Positions 29,919-38,359 are shown, counted from the stretch's first letter. The stretch: DNA of 64,000 nucleotides from Dyella jiangningensis (GCF_003264855.1 NZ_NFZS01000003.1:124001-188000); one strand, 5' to 3'. Translations and numbers: made by a program. The notes: generated from the sequence alone by a model not told the origin.

Positions 29919-30872
29919 TCAGACGTATCTGTTGCACTGGGCATGCTTTTCACGCACCGTGTCGGGCAGACGTTCGGCGAGGAAATCCACGAAGGCCCGC
30001 ACGCCGGGCAGGAGGCCGCGACGGCTCGGATAGACGAAATGCATGGTGCCCTGCGGCACGCTCCACTCCGGCAGCACGACCTCGAGCTCGCCACGCTCGA
30101 TGCCCGGGCCGCAGACGAATTCGGGCAGCAGCGCCACGCCGATGCCACGCTTGCAGCTCTGCAGCAAGGCAGCGAAATCGCCGCAGATCAGGCGCGGGTG
30201 GATGTCCACGATCACGCGCTCGCCCTGCGCATCCAGCAGCTCCCAGCTTTGCGCACCCTCGTGCTCGAAGTTGCTAAGTGCAGGCAGCTGCGAAACGTCG
30301 GCGGGTTCCTGCGGACGCCCATAGCGCTTGAGGAGTTCCGGGCTGGCCACCAGCAGCACGCGCGATTGCCCGAACGTGCGCATGACGAGAGTGGCGTCGG
30401 TATCGAGCTTGCTGCGCACACGGATGGCGACGTCGAAACCCTCGCCGATGACATCGACGCGGCGGTCCGTCGCGTGGAGGCGTACCTGCATCTTCGGATG
30501 CTGGGCGAGGAAATCCGGAAGAATGTGGCCCACGACCGTTTGCACGAGCGAGACCGGGCAGCTCACCCTCACCACGCCGCGCGGCTCGGAACGCACCTCT
30601 TCCACCGCTTCCTGTGCGGCGCGCGCTTCTTCCAGTACGGCGCGGCAATGGCCGTAGAACCGCTCGCCGACTTCGGTGACCACGAAGCGGCGGGTGGTCC
30701 GCTGCAGGAGGCGAACGCCCAGGCGTTCCTCCAACTGAGCGATGCGCTTGCTGAGCCGCGACTTGGGGATGCCCAGCGCCCGTCCCGCGGATGAAAAGCC
30801 ACCGTGCTCCACCACCGCCGCAAAGAAGTACAGGTCGTTCAGATCCTGCAGGGCGCCGTCCAAGACTGTCAT
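29919..30872 (-). CDS. LysR-family regulator divergent from azoR
   Basis: 317 residues. HTH in about 10-70 (FFAAVVEHGGFSSAGRALGIPKSRLSKRIAQLE; LLQRTTRRF wing), then an effector domain with RGVVRVSCPVSLVQTVVGHILPDFL and GIGVALLPEFV. This is the CrgA/AaeR-like subtype common next to single oxidoreductase genes. It is transcribed away from azoR with 114 bases between starts containing a T-N-A dyad (30900-30921), so azoR is its most likely target, activated by quinones or electrophiles (inference). Confidence 0.92.
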   Translation of the reverse strand: MTVLDGALQDLNDLYFFAAVVEHGGFSSAGRALGIPKSRLSKRIAQLEERLGVRLLQRTTRRFVVTEVGERFYGHCRAVLEEARAAQEAVEEVRSEPRGVVRVSCPVSLVQTVVGHILPDFLAQHPKMQVRLHATDRRVDVIGEGFDVAIRVRSKLDTDATLVMRTFGQSRVLLVASPELLKRYGRPQEPADVSQLPALSNFEHEGAQSWELLDAQGERVIVDIHPRLICGDFAALLQSCKRGIGVALLPEFVCGPGIERGELEVVLPEWSVPQGTMHFVYPSRRGLLPGVRAFVDFLAERLPDTVREKHAQCNRYV

Positions 30873-30899
30873 CGTCGTTTCCTTGATGGAACAATACGT

Positions 30900-30921
30900 T
30901 CGATTTTACCCGTCTTATCGA
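30900..30921. promoter_or_regulatory. Candidate LysR box between regulator and azoR
   Basis: TCGAT (30900-30904) and ATCGA (30917-30921) form a 5-bp dyad spaced by 12 bases, of the LysR T-N11-A kind. The gap is visibly AT-richer than its neighbours, with TTGTAT at 30925-30930 as possible promoter sequence for azoR. Confidence 0.45.
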
Positions 30922-30986
30922 CAGATTGTATCCTGAGTATCTTTATTCCGTCGCCGGATGGTCCGGCCCGATACTGAGGAATTGCC

Positions 30987-31571
30987 ATGAAACTGCTGCA
31001 TCTTGACGCCAGCGCGCTGGGTAGCCACTCCGTCTCGCGTACGTTGACCGCCGCCATCGTAGCCGAACTGACCAGAAACACCCCCGCCGCGGAAGTGATC
31101 TACCACGATCTGGTGGCCAACCCGCTGCCGCACTGGACCCCGGTGTCCGACGCCAGCGACCCGGCCGCCGTACTGAGCAGCCAGATGCTGGAAGAGTTCC
31201 TGGCGGCGGACGTGGTGGTCATCGGTGCCCCGATGTACAACTTCTCGATCCCCAGCCAGCTGAAGGCATGGATCGATCGGGTGGCCGTCGCCGGCAAGAC
31301 CTTCCGCTACACCGCCAATGGCCCCGAGGGCCTCGCCGGTGGCAAGCGCATCATCATCGCCTCCTCCCGCGGTGGCGTGTACAGCGAAGGCAGTGCCGCG
31401 GCTCCGATGGACTTCCAGGAGACCTACCTGCGTGCGGTGTTCGGCTTCCTTGGCGTCACCGATCTCGAGTTCATCCGCGCCGAGGGTGTGAATCTCGGCG
31501 AGGACAACAAGGTGGAATCGCTGAAGACGGCGCATGCGTCGATTGGCGTGGTCACGCGCAAGGCTGCATGA
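30987..31571 (+). CDS. azoR: FMN-dependent NADH-azoreductase
   Basis: Flavodoxin-fold quinone/azo reductase, two-electron NADH oxidation that protects from quinones. 194 residues. MKLLHLDASALGSHSVSRTL is the FMN phosphate loop, GAPMYNFSIPSQLKAWIDRV the isoalloxazine-binding signature, SSRGGVY the third flavin loop. ATG 30987 has GAGGA at 30977-30981. Single-gene unit with its own terminator and a divergent LysR regulator. Confidence 0.94.
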   Translation: MKLLHLDASALGSHSVSRTLTAAIVAELTRNTPAAEVIYHDLVANPLPHWTPVSDASDPAAVLSSQMLEEFLAADVVVIGAPMYNFSIPSQLKAWIDRVAVAGKTFRYTANGPEGLAGGKRIIIASSRGGVYSEGSAAAPMDFQETYLRAVFGFLGVTDLEFIRAEGVNLGEDNKVESLKTAHASIGVVTRKAA

Positions 31572-31611
31572 GCATCCCTTGACCTCTGACGGAGGGAAGG
31601 ATGTTGATGGA

Positions 31612-31639
31612 GGGCGCTGCCGTTGGCAGCGCCCTTTTT
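31612..31639 (+). terminator. Rho-independent terminator of azoR
   Basis: GGGCGCTGCC (31612-31621), loop GTT, GGCAGCGCCC (31625-31634), then TTTTT. Confidence 0.94.
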
Positions 31640-31668
31640 GCATATTGACCCGTTGCGCACGGCTTCTT

Positions 31669-31882
31669 TGTAGGAGCGCACCCAGTGCGCGATAGCCTTT
31701 CGCCTCGGTCTTCGGTTCCGTTGCCCCAGCGCAGGCTGGGCCCAGCAGCGCCAGACACCGGCTGTTGCGATATCGCCAGCTTGTGCCCTCGCAGCGAAGC
31801 TACCGGAGGCAATAACCGTTCTCACAGAGCGAGACCATGCAGACCGGGCGAAAGGCTGTCGCGCACTGGGTGCGCTCCTACA
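31669..31882. mobile_element. 214-bp element with about 37-bp terminal inverted repeats made of REP sequence
   Basis: The left end reads TGTAGGAGCGCACCCAGTGC then GCGATAGCCTTTCGCC; the right end GGCGAAAGGCTGTCGCGC then ACTGGGTGCGCTCCTACA. The ends are inverted copies except for one base. The interior has GCGCAGGCTGGGCCCAGCAG and no coding potential. A right half only (CCAGACCGGGGCGAAAGGCT onward) occurs at 2418-2462. It fits a non-autonomous element mobilised by a REP-associated transposase encoded elsewhere (inference). Confidence 0.65.
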
Positions 31883-31951
31883 GGTGTTTCGCAGTGGTCA
31901 AGGGGCGTCATCACCCCTCGACCTGCCCTGGCAGATACACCCAATGCCGCG

Positions 31952-33628
31952 CTAGTGCGCGGCATTCGCCTTATCGGCGCGATACACCGCCTTCCCGTCC
32001 ACCCACGTGCTCAACGGCTTGAGATCGGCAATCTGTCGCGGCGGGACGGTCATCAGGTCGCCGTCGAGGATCACGAAGTCCGCCCGCATGCCCGTCTTCA
32101 GCGTACCGACCTCGTTTTCCATGAAGGCGGCGTAGGCCGCGCCGCGGGTGAAGCCGGCGAGTGCCTGGATGCGGCTCACGCGCTGGTCGGGGAGCCAGCC
32201 GCCCGGCGGCTGGCCGTTGAGATCCTGGCGGGTGACGGCGGCGTAGAGGCCGAGCATCGGGTTGACGTGCTCGACCGGGAAATCCGAGCCGAAGGCGAGC
32301 GGCACCTTTTCATGGATGAAGCGCTGCCACGCGTAGGCGCCCTTTAGCCGCTCCGCGCCCAGACGCTGCTCGGCCCACGGCATGTCCGAGGTCGCGTGGG
32401 TGGGCTGCATCGAGGCGATCAATCGCAGCTTGGCGAAACGCGGGATGTCATCGAGCGCGAGGATCTGCGCATGCTCCACGCGCCAGCGGTGATCGCTGTC
32501 GGCGTGATCGCCCAGCACCGACTGGTAGGTGTCGAGCACCATGCGGTTGCCGCGGTCGCCGATGGCGTGCGTGGCGACCTGCACGTGGCAGCGATAGGCC
32601 TTTTCCACGGCGCTGCGATACGCGTCCGGCGACGTCACGAGGATGCCGCGATTGCCGTGGTCGTCATTGTAATCGGTGAGCAACGCCGCGCCGCGGCTGC
32701 CCAGCGCACCGTCCATATAGAGCTTTACCGTGCGCATCTGCAGGCGGCCGCTGGCGTCGGCCCAGTGTCCGCCCTGCGTGCACAGCCAATCCAATGCGGC
32801 GTGGTTGCCGTCGGCCATCTCGTAGAGACGCAGCGGGATCTCGCCCGCCGCCGCCATTTCCTGCAGCACCTTGAAGTCATCGAGGCTCACGCCGGGGTCG
32901 TGGACGCCGGTGAGTCCCACGGCAACGGCGTCGGCGAAAGCGGCCTTGTAGGCGTCTCGCGTCTGCTCGTGGCTCAACGGCGGGATGGCATCGGCAACCA
33001 GGCCGACCGCGCCGTCCACCAGCACACCGGTGGCCTTCTTGCCCTCGCGCACGATGCGGCCGCCCTGCGGTTGCCAGTCGCCGTCCAGCGCCTTGGTGGC
33101 GTGATTCATCGCCGCGGTGTTGACCCACACCGCGTGGCCGTCGATGCGCTCGAGATAGACCGGCCGATCGGGAAAGGCCGCATCCAGGTCCGCAGCGGTC
33201 GGGAACTGCTTGCCCGCCCAGCGATTCTGGTCCCAGCCGCGACCGATGAGCCAGGCACCCTTCGGCAGCTTGGCGACGCCCGCCTTCAACCGCTCGACGA
33301 TTTCCTGCTTGGACGAGGCGCCCACCAGATCGACCTGGATATGGGTCATGCCCAGGCCGAGCATATGGCCGTGCGCATCGATCAGGCCGGGAATGACCGT
33401 GGCCCCTTGGGCGTCCACCTTGGTGGCATCCGGATAGCGCTTCTGCAGGTCGGCCGTGTCACCTACGTCGAGCAGGCGACCATCTTCTTTCCATGCCAGT
33501 GCCGTGGCTTCCGGGCGCGAGGGGTCCATGGTGTGGATGTGGGCGTTGACCAGCAGCGTGGTGGCCTGCAATGGCAGGGCAGCCAGCGCGAGCAAGGCGA
33601 TGGACGAACAGCGGAGCGACAGACGCAT
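31952..33628 (-). CDS. Exported amidohydrolase (YtcJ-like, family 3)
   Basis: 558 residues with a signal peptide (RLSLRCSSIALLALAALPLQA), so periplasmic. Metal-dependent TIM-barrel hydrolase. DAHGHMLGLG (His 86, His 88) gives the first metal ligands, HDPGVSLDDF follows, THAIGDRGN and RVEHAQIL carry later His ligands, and AFGSDFPVEHVNP the catalytic Asp. YtcJ-type enzymes cleave amide or related bonds in xenobiotics or natural products; the substrate cannot be read from context. Monocistronic, next to the 214-bp element. Confidence 0.9.
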   Translation of the reverse strand: MRLSLRCSSIALLALAALPLQATTLLVNAHIHTMDPSRPEATALAWKEDGRLLDVGDTADLQKRYPDATKVDAQGATVIPGLIDAHGHMLGLGMTHIQVDLVGASSKQEIVERLKAGVAKLPKGAWLIGRGWDQNRWAGKQFPTAADLDAAFPDRPVYLERIDGHAVWVNTAAMNHATKALDGDWQPQGGRIVREGKKATGVLVDGAVGLVADAIPPLSHEQTRDAYKAAFADAVAVGLTGVHDPGVSLDDFKVLQEMAAAGEIPLRLYEMADGNHAALDWLCTQGGHWADASGRLQMRTVKLYMDGALGSRGAALLTDYNDDHGNRGILVTSPDAYRSAVEKAYRCHVQVATHAIGDRGNRMVLDTYQSVLGDHADSDHRWRVEHAQILALDDIPRFAKLRLIASMQPTHATSDMPWAEQRLGAERLKGAYAWQRFIHEKVPLAFGSDFPVEHVNPMLGLYAAVTRQDLNGQPPGGWLPDQRVSRIQALAGFTRGAAYAAFMENEVGTLKTGMRADFVILDGDLMTVPPRQIADLKPLSTWVDGKAVYRADKANAAH

Positions 33629-33726
33629 GATGGGGTCCTGGCCATGAGACCCTGCGACTTTGCCCAGCCGGCGTCATTCAGACAAGCGGCCCTGCAGCAT
33701 GCGGGGCCCGTCCGCTTCGTTGCCCG

Positions 33727-33963
33727 TCAGGCCGCCCGTCCGAGAAAAGGGGCGGAAGATGCGAACTGCGCGAGGCGGATGGTCGACTCGGTGCCTGGCA
33801 TTTCGACGCATACGGAGCGCCCCGAACGCAGGTGCTCGTCACGCGCGACTTCACGTGCGAGCCGGATGGCCGCAGGCAATTGCAGGTGACTGAACAGCGA
33901 GGCACCGGAGCGGCATACGTTCCATTGGCCTTCGGCGGACTGCTTGAGCGAATAGGTGACCAT
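33727..33963 (-). CDS. Small conserved-looking hypothetical protein, DUF2188-like pattern
   Basis: A 78-residue frame from ATG 33963: MVTYSLKQSAEGQWNVCRSG, then an amphipathic helix LPAAIRLAREVARDEHLRSG and a last strand SVCVEMPG. The order strand-strand (with Trp and Gly), helix with AR pairs, then strand resembles the short DUF2188-type fold, but I am not sure. The frame continues upstream to 34062 without support. The gap in front carries a GTA-N4-TAC dyad at 34105, so it may belong to the 34-45 kb regulon. Confidence 0.5.
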   Translation of the reverse strand: MVTYSLKQSAEGQWNVCRSGASLFSHLQLPAAIRLAREVARDEHLRSGRSVCVEMPGTESTIRLAQFASSAPFLGRAA

Positions 33964-34104
33964 GTGTTCCGAACCCAGTAGCAAGAGGGAGAGCCCCGTC
34001 ACTTCGATCGCGTGAGCGCGAAGCTCACCAACATGTCCGTTCTGGACCGACCAAGAGTGCACTCGATCTACGGAGGAACCTATCGGCTCCTCACTGAGTA
34101 TTGC

Positions 34105-34128
34105 GTAGGAATACGACTACATTCGTAG
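34105..34128. promoter_or_regulatory. GTA-N4-TAC dyad A with additional half-sites
   Basis: GTAGGAATAC at 34105-34114, followed by CTACATTCGTAG at 34117-34128, which is the same half-sites turned outward. It lies between the small leftward gene (start 33963) and ligD-like gene (start 34280). Confidence 0.5.
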
Positions 34129-34279
34129 GACGGATACAGTGGGCCTGTTTTCCCGCCAAGGCAACTGTTTCACACCTGATACACGCCGGCTTGTCCCGTC
34201 GTCCGGCAGGGTGTTGTCTTGTAGCCACAGGCACATGGCAAGCGGCGTCCCATGCCGTGCATTTTCCGGAGGCACTCCG

Positions 34280-35179
34280 ATGGGCAGGCAAGCCACTGAG
34301 GACATCGTTGTCACACATCCCGAGCGGGTGCTCTATCCCGAGCTTGGCATCACCAAGGGGGATGTCGCCGAGTATTACCGCGCCGTCATGGAGTGGTTCC
34401 TGCCCGGCGTCGTCGATCGCCCGACATCGGTGCTGCGTTTTCCCGACGGCATCGGTGAGCAAGGTTTTTTCCAGAAGCACCCGATGCGCGGACTGAGCCA
34501 TGCGGGCCACGTGCGGCTGCGCGAGGAAAGCGGCAAGTGGGCCGAGTATCTGTGCCCGAACGATGCCTCTTCGGTGATCGGCCTGGTGCAGTTCGGCACG
34601 ATCGAATTTCACCCATGGGGCGCTCGCGCGAATTCGCTCGAGGAGCCGGACTATCTCGTCTTCGACCTGGACCCGGGCCAAGGCGTGAGCTGGCGCGACA
34701 TCGTCGACGCGGCGCGCCAGATGAAGCGGCGTCTTGGCAAGGTCGGCCTGGATAGCTTCGTGCGCACCACCGGCGGCAAAGGTTTGCACGTCGTGCTGCC
34801 ATTGCATGCCGCGTGCACCTGGGACGACGCCAAGCATTTCGTGCAAGGTTTCGCCCGCACGCTGGCCAACGAACAACCGGATCGTTTCATCGCGAAAGCC
34901 GCGATGGACGAGCGTGGCGGCAAGATCTTCATCGACTACCTGCGCAACAGCCGCGGAGCCACCAGCGTGGCGTCCTATTCGCTGCGTGCGCGTGCCGGCG
35001 CCACGGTGGCGACGCCGCTGCGGTGGCAGGATCTGGCCAAGTGCAAGGGACCAGGTGATTTCACGATAGACACGGTACCGCGACGACTGGCAAGGCTGCG
35101 CGGCGATCCGTGGGAAGGCTTCACCACGCTGCGGCAGGACCTGAAGCAGGCGTTGCACGCCTACGCCGAAGCGGACTAG
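34280..35179 (+). CDS. Stand-alone LigD-type polymerase/primase domain protein
   Basis: 299 residues from ATG 34280, with GGAGG at 34268-34272. It is the archaeo-eukaryotic primase-type PolDom normally fused to the NHEJ ligase LigD. Visible: ITKGDVAEYYRAVMEWFLPGV (N-terminal), VFDLDPG with Asp 129 and Asp 131, RTTGGKGLHVVLP (about 162-174) and IDYLRN with Asp 219. No ligase, nuclease or ku gene is in the window. Such proteins extend or prime DNA or RNA ends at breaks. Its last codon shares the tetranucleotide CTAG with the stop of the convergent response-regulator gene. Confidence 0.9.
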   Translation: MGRQATEDIVVTHPERVLYPELGITKGDVAEYYRAVMEWFLPGVVDRPTSVLRFPDGIGEQGFFQKHPMRGLSHAGHVRLREESGKWAEYLCPNDASSVIGLVQFGTIEFHPWGARANSLEEPDYLVFDLDPGQGVSWRDIVDAARQMKRRLGKVGLDSFVRTTGGKGLHVVLPLHAACTWDDAKHFVQGFARTLANEQPDRFIAKAAMDERGGKIFIDYLRNSRGATSVASYSLRARAGATVATPLRWQDLAKCKGPGDFTIDTVPRRLARLRGDPWEGFTTLRQDLKQALHAYAEAD

Positions 35180-35658
35180 TGAAGCGTTCCGACCAGCGCC
35201 TCGATGCGCCCCAGCGCTGCCGAAACGAAATAGCGGTTGTCGAGCACGCAGCGCACGGCATCGGCCAGATCCTCACCCGCTGAGGCCTTCAGCACATACC
35301 CCTTGCCGATGGTCAGCGCGGCGCGCGCCAGTGTCGGATCGTCATGCACGGTGATGAACACCACCGGCAGCCCGGGCAGCTCCGTCAACAGCTCGCGGGC
35401 TGCCTGCATGCCATCCATGCCGGGCATGCTGATGTCGGTGACCACCGCATCCGGTCGAAGACGGCGAACCGCCTTCACCAGCGCCTCGCCGTGCCCGACT
35501 ACCGCGAGCACATCGAAATCTCCGCCAAGCACTTCGCGGATCTGTTCGGCGACGGGAGGATGGTCTTCGGCCAGAACGACCGTCGGTCGAGTCACGCTCG
35601 CCCCCAGAACGGATAAGGCTACCGACGCAGCATTATCCATCGCGGAAACTTCCGCCAC
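35176..35658 (-). CDS. Single-domain response regulator (REC only), truncated NarL paralogue
   Basis: 160 residues. The REC domain has the acidic pair ED (VVLAEDHPPVAEQI), phospho-Asp in VVTDISMPGMDG, Thr in FITVHDD and Lys in GYVLKASAGEDL. After the REC domain only about 25 residues remain, and no LuxR helix-turn-helix. It is clearly a paralogue of the next gene upstream (GYILKCSAGEDL there). It could act as phosphate sink or dimer partner (inference). A later ATG (MDNAASVAL) is an alternative start. A GTA-N4-TAC dyad lies 26 bases upstream. Confidence 0.85.
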   Translation of the reverse strand: MAEVSAMDNAASVALSVLGASVTRPTVVLAEDHPPVAEQIREVLGGDFDVLAVVGHGEALVKAVRRLRPDAVVTDISMPGMDGMQAARELLTELPGLPVVFITVHDDPTLARAALTIGKGYVLKASAGEDLADAVRCVLDNRYFVSAALGRIEALVGTLH

Positions 35659-35683
35659 CGAAAGAGAACCGAGTTTCCGCTAC

Positions 35684-35693
35684 GTAAAATTAC
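35684..35693. promoter_or_regulatory. GTA-N4-TAC dyad B
   Basis: GTAAAATTAC in the context GCTACGTAAAATTACCTTGG. It sits between the stop of the full-length regulator and the start of the REC-only gene, so it gives the REC-only gene its own control site. Context nearly identical to dyads E and F. Confidence 0.6.
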
Positions 35694-35741
35694 CTTGGCT
35701 GGCGCGCGATTTCGCGAAACCGTGAACTTTTCACCGGTTGG

Positions 35742-36392
35742 CTAGAACAACAGGCCGAGATCCTCCGCGCGACGCACCAGCTCGAGCGTGGAGTGCACGC
35801 CCAGCACCTGCATCATCGTGTACTTGTGTGCTTCCACCGTGCGCACCGAAAGACCGAGCTGCAGGGCGATCTGCTTGGAACGCAGCCCCTCCCCTACCAG
35901 CCGCAGCACCTGCAATTGCTTGGTGGTGAGATTGCGCATGTCGGTCAGCTGCCCGCTGATGTAGCGGGCGCCCAGCGCCGGCGTCACGTAGGTGCCGCCC
36001 AGCATCACCTGCTGTGCCGCATTGCGCAGGTCCTCGCCGGCCGAACACTTCAGGATGTAGCCGCTGGCCCCGGCACGCAGCGCCGCCACGGCCAGCGCCG
36101 GCTCCATGTGCATGGTGAGGAAGATGAGCCGGGTTCCCATGCCTACCTGGCGCATGCGCTTGAGCGCGTCCATGCCGTTGCAGCGCGGCATGTTGATGTC
36201 GGCCACCACCAGATCCGGCTGCAGGCGACGCACGGCATCGACGAGTGCCTCGCCATCCGAAACGATCTCCAGCAGTTCGAAATCTTCGTCGAGGATGTGC
36301 TGCACGCCCTCGGCGACCATGCGATGGTCGTCCGCGATGATCAGGCTTGGCCGTGCAGCGGCTTGTACGGTCCTAACGGAATGCATATGCAT
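35742..36392 (-). CDS. NarL/FixJ-family response regulator
   Basis: 216 residues: REC domain with IIADDHRMVAEG, phospho-Asp in VVADINMPRCNG, FLTMHME and GYILKCS, then a LuxR-type HTH (about 150-210) with LTTKQLQVLRLVGEGLRSKQIA and VRTVEAHKYTMMQVLGV. It overlaps the 3' end of the histidine kinase by 52 bases, so kinase and regulator are translationally coupled and surely cognate. It is the best candidate to bind the GTA-N4-TAC dyads spread over 34-44 kb. Confidence 0.92.
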   Translation of the reverse strand: MHMHSVRTVQAAARPSLIIADDHRMVAEGVQHILDEDFELLEIVSDGEALVDAVRRLQPDLVVADINMPRCNGMDALKRMRQVGMGTRLIFLTMHMEPALAVAALRAGASGYILKCSAGEDLRNAAQQVMLGGTYVTPALGARYISGQLTDMRNLTTKQLQVLRLVGEGLRSKQIALQLGLSVRTVEAHKYTMMQVLGVHSTLELVRRAEDLGLLF

Positions 36393-37927
36393 AGTTCGGT
36401 CCCTTTCCCCAGAGTCGATTGCAAGCCATAGCTGCCACCAAGCAGCTTGGTGCGCTCGTCGATGCTCATCAAACCAAGTCCCCGTTGCCCCTCGGTCTCC
36501 GCGGCAAATCCCTTGCCGTCGTCCTTTATGGTGAGATTCACTCGCTCGTCACCGATCTGCAGTGCTACTTCGATTCGCTGCGCCTCGGCATGTCGTACCG
36601 CATTGCCCAGGCCTTCCTGCGTCACCCGGTAAAGACACAGCGCCACATCCTCGGGCAGATCCTTCGCATGTGGCGATACCTTCAATTCGATGTGTGGACC
36701 ACTGCGGTGCCGCTGCGCCTGGCAGAGCGTCGCCAAGGCTGCCGTCAGTCCTGTCTGAGTAAGCATGCTCGGATGAAGGTCGTGTGAAAGATGGCGCACG
36801 TCCTCCGACAAGGCGATCAGCTCGCTCTGCAGCTGGCTCACGTCGCTGCGATTGCTCTCGTCCACCTTCCTGCGGAGAGCACTCAGCCGGATGGACGCGA
36901 CGGCAAGACGCTGGTTGATGTCGTCATGGAGGTCGCGCGCAATGCGTGCCCTTTCCTGCTCCTGCGCCACGATCAGGCGACCGGCCAGTTCGCGGACTTC
37001 GCTGCTGCTGGCGGACAGCGCGCGCTGCGTCGTCCGGCGCTGCTCGACCATGGCTGCGAGGAACAGCGACGCGATCGTCATGCCCAGCATCCACAGCTGC
37101 ACGCCGAGGTTGGTATGGTCCACGCCGCCCTGCACGAAGGGGCCTTCCTGCGAGAGGCTCAACTGGATCGCGATGATGCCGATCACGAGGTTCACCACGC
37201 TGGTTCCGGGAATCTGCGAGCGCAATGCGACGTAGATCGCCAGCGGAACCGGCGCGAGCAACAGCAGCGGACGCACCGCCGCGATGTCTCCCAGCTCGCG
37301 CCACCCCAGCCAGAGAATGACCAGGGCGACCATGGTGATCACCAGCATGTTCCAGCGCGGCAATGCATCCCGGCGCAGCGACGATGCAGGATTGGCCAGG
37401 CTGACGATGGCCGGCGGCAACACGGCGTAACCAAGCGCATCGGCCAGGCCGACGTGCCACCACGGGCCCGACAACCAGGGCGCCAGGGAGATCACGGAAG
37501 CCAGCCAGGCGATGAACGCCGCCGTCGCCAGCGGCAGCAGCGCGACGGCGACCACCAGGAATCCCAGCAGCCGAGTGAAGTCGTCGATGGACTGGTCGGC
37601 ACGAAACCGGCTGATGACCCAGGCGGCGGCATTGATCAGCAGCAGCACGACCACGTGGGCCAGCCACATGCCCTGCAGCGGCAACCCCAGCACCACGGCG
37701 AAGCTTCCCATGCCGACCAGCCAGCCCAGGTCGTAGGCGATCCAAAACCGAAAGGGCTCGCAGAGCAGCGCGGACAGCAGCAACGGGCCGGGCAACCAGA
37801 TCACCTGCGTGTCGCTCTCGTGATTCCACATGGCAATCGACAGCCACTGCAAGGCTGCCGCGGCGACGAACAAGCCGACGCCGCGCGCCAGATGAGACAG
37901 ACCGTCAGTCCATGCCTTTTCGCCCAT
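36341..37927 (-). CDS. Membrane histidine kinase, MASE1-like sensor with HisKA_3
   Basis: 528 residues from ATG 37927 (MGEKAWTDGLSHLARGVGLF). The first 295 residues are eight or so membrane helices in a MASE1-like arrangement, with no large periplasmic loop. Then comes a short coiled segment, the HisKA_3 dimerisation helix with phospho-His 334 (RARIARDLHDDINQRL) and the ATPase domain (TQEGLGNAVRHAEA N box, DDGKGF, GLGLMSIDERTKLLGG). This is the NarX/DegS-type kinase class. The frame is open to 39022 but that stretch is antisense to the divergent regulator and not used. Confidence 0.92.
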   Translation of the reverse strand: MGEKAWTDGLSHLARGVGLFVAAAALQWLSIAMWNHESDTQVIWLPGPLLLSALLCEPFRFWIAYDLGWLVGMGSFAVVLGLPLQGMWLAHVVVLLLINAAAWVISRFRADQSIDDFTRLLGFLVVAVALLPLATAAFIAWLASVISLAPWLSGPWWHVGLADALGYAVLPPAIVSLANPASSLRRDALPRWNMLVITMVALVILWLGWRELGDIAAVRPLLLLAPVPLAIYVALRSQIPGTSVVNLVIGIIAIQLSLSQEGPFVQGGVDHTNLGVQLWMLGMTIASLFLAAMVEQRRTTQRALSASSSEVRELAGRLIVAQEQERARIARDLHDDINQRLAVASIRLSALRRKVDESNRSDVSQLQSELIALSEDVRHLSHDLHPSMLTQTGLTAALATLCQAQRHRSGPHIELKVSPHAKDLPEDVALCLYRVTQEGLGNAVRHAEAQRIEVALQIGDERVNLTIKDDGKGFAAETEGQRGLGLMSIDERTKLLGGSYGLQSTLGKGTELCICIPLGPYKPLHGQA

Positions 37928-38061
37928 GCATCCCCCATCCGGGTCCCCCGCGACGTCCAAGCATGGACGCCCATCCGAAGCGGGTACGACGCATCTCGCG
38001 CTGGTACCCGTCGCGTTCGTAATTTCTCCATGGATCGCGTCACGTCCTCGTGATGACTTGC

Positions 38062-38071
38062 GTAGATCTAC
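38062..38071. promoter_or_regulatory. GTA-N4-TAC dyad C
   Basis: GTAGATCTAC, a perfect 10-base palindrome, in the context TTGCGTAGATCTACGGGG. It is 135 bases upstream of the histidine kinase start and shares TTGCGTAG with dyad A. Confidence 0.55.
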
Positions 38072-38160
38072 GGGGCCGTGGCGGAAGAAAGTGCCGGCCC
38101 ACGCCGTCGAAATGGGGCGGACGATTCTCGGCGCTGGCCGGTCATCGGCATTTCCGCAGC

Positions 38161-38188
38161 ACCGGCCCAGTATTTTTACTGAGCCGGT
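38161..38188. promoter_or_regulatory. Dyad D within a 12-bp inverted repeat
   Basis: ACCGGCCCAGTA, TTTT, TACTGAGCCGGT: 12-base arms with one mismatch. Its centre is GTATTTTTAC (38170-38179), again GTA-N4-TAC. No T-run follows in either direction, so an operator is more likely than a terminator. It lies 172 bases before the rightward regulator gene. Confidence 0.5.
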
Positions 38189-38359
38189 TTGAGTGAAAGT
38201 TCGCTTACCTCCGGACTTCGGACGGCCCAAGCTGATGCAAAGCCATGGGGCCACACATCGAGGAACCGGCAGATGCGGCTTGACTGCGCGCCACCGCTCA
38301 TCGTCGTCCACGCCGGCCCGCCAAGCACGCGCCGCGGCGGGCGACGGCTGCGCTGAGCC

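Larger units (their letters stand above)
37928..38359. promoter_or_regulatory. Control region between kinase operon and divergent regulator
   Basis: 432 bases without a supported gene. It holds dyad C (38062-38071) and dyad D inside a 12-bp inverted repeat (38161-38188). Otherwise no feature recognised. The leftward kinase operon and the rightward regulator gene probably both start here. Confidence 0.5.

Noticed and set aside
31669-31882. Insertion sequence with transposase
   Set aside because: At 214 bp with no coding capacity it can only be a non-autonomous element.
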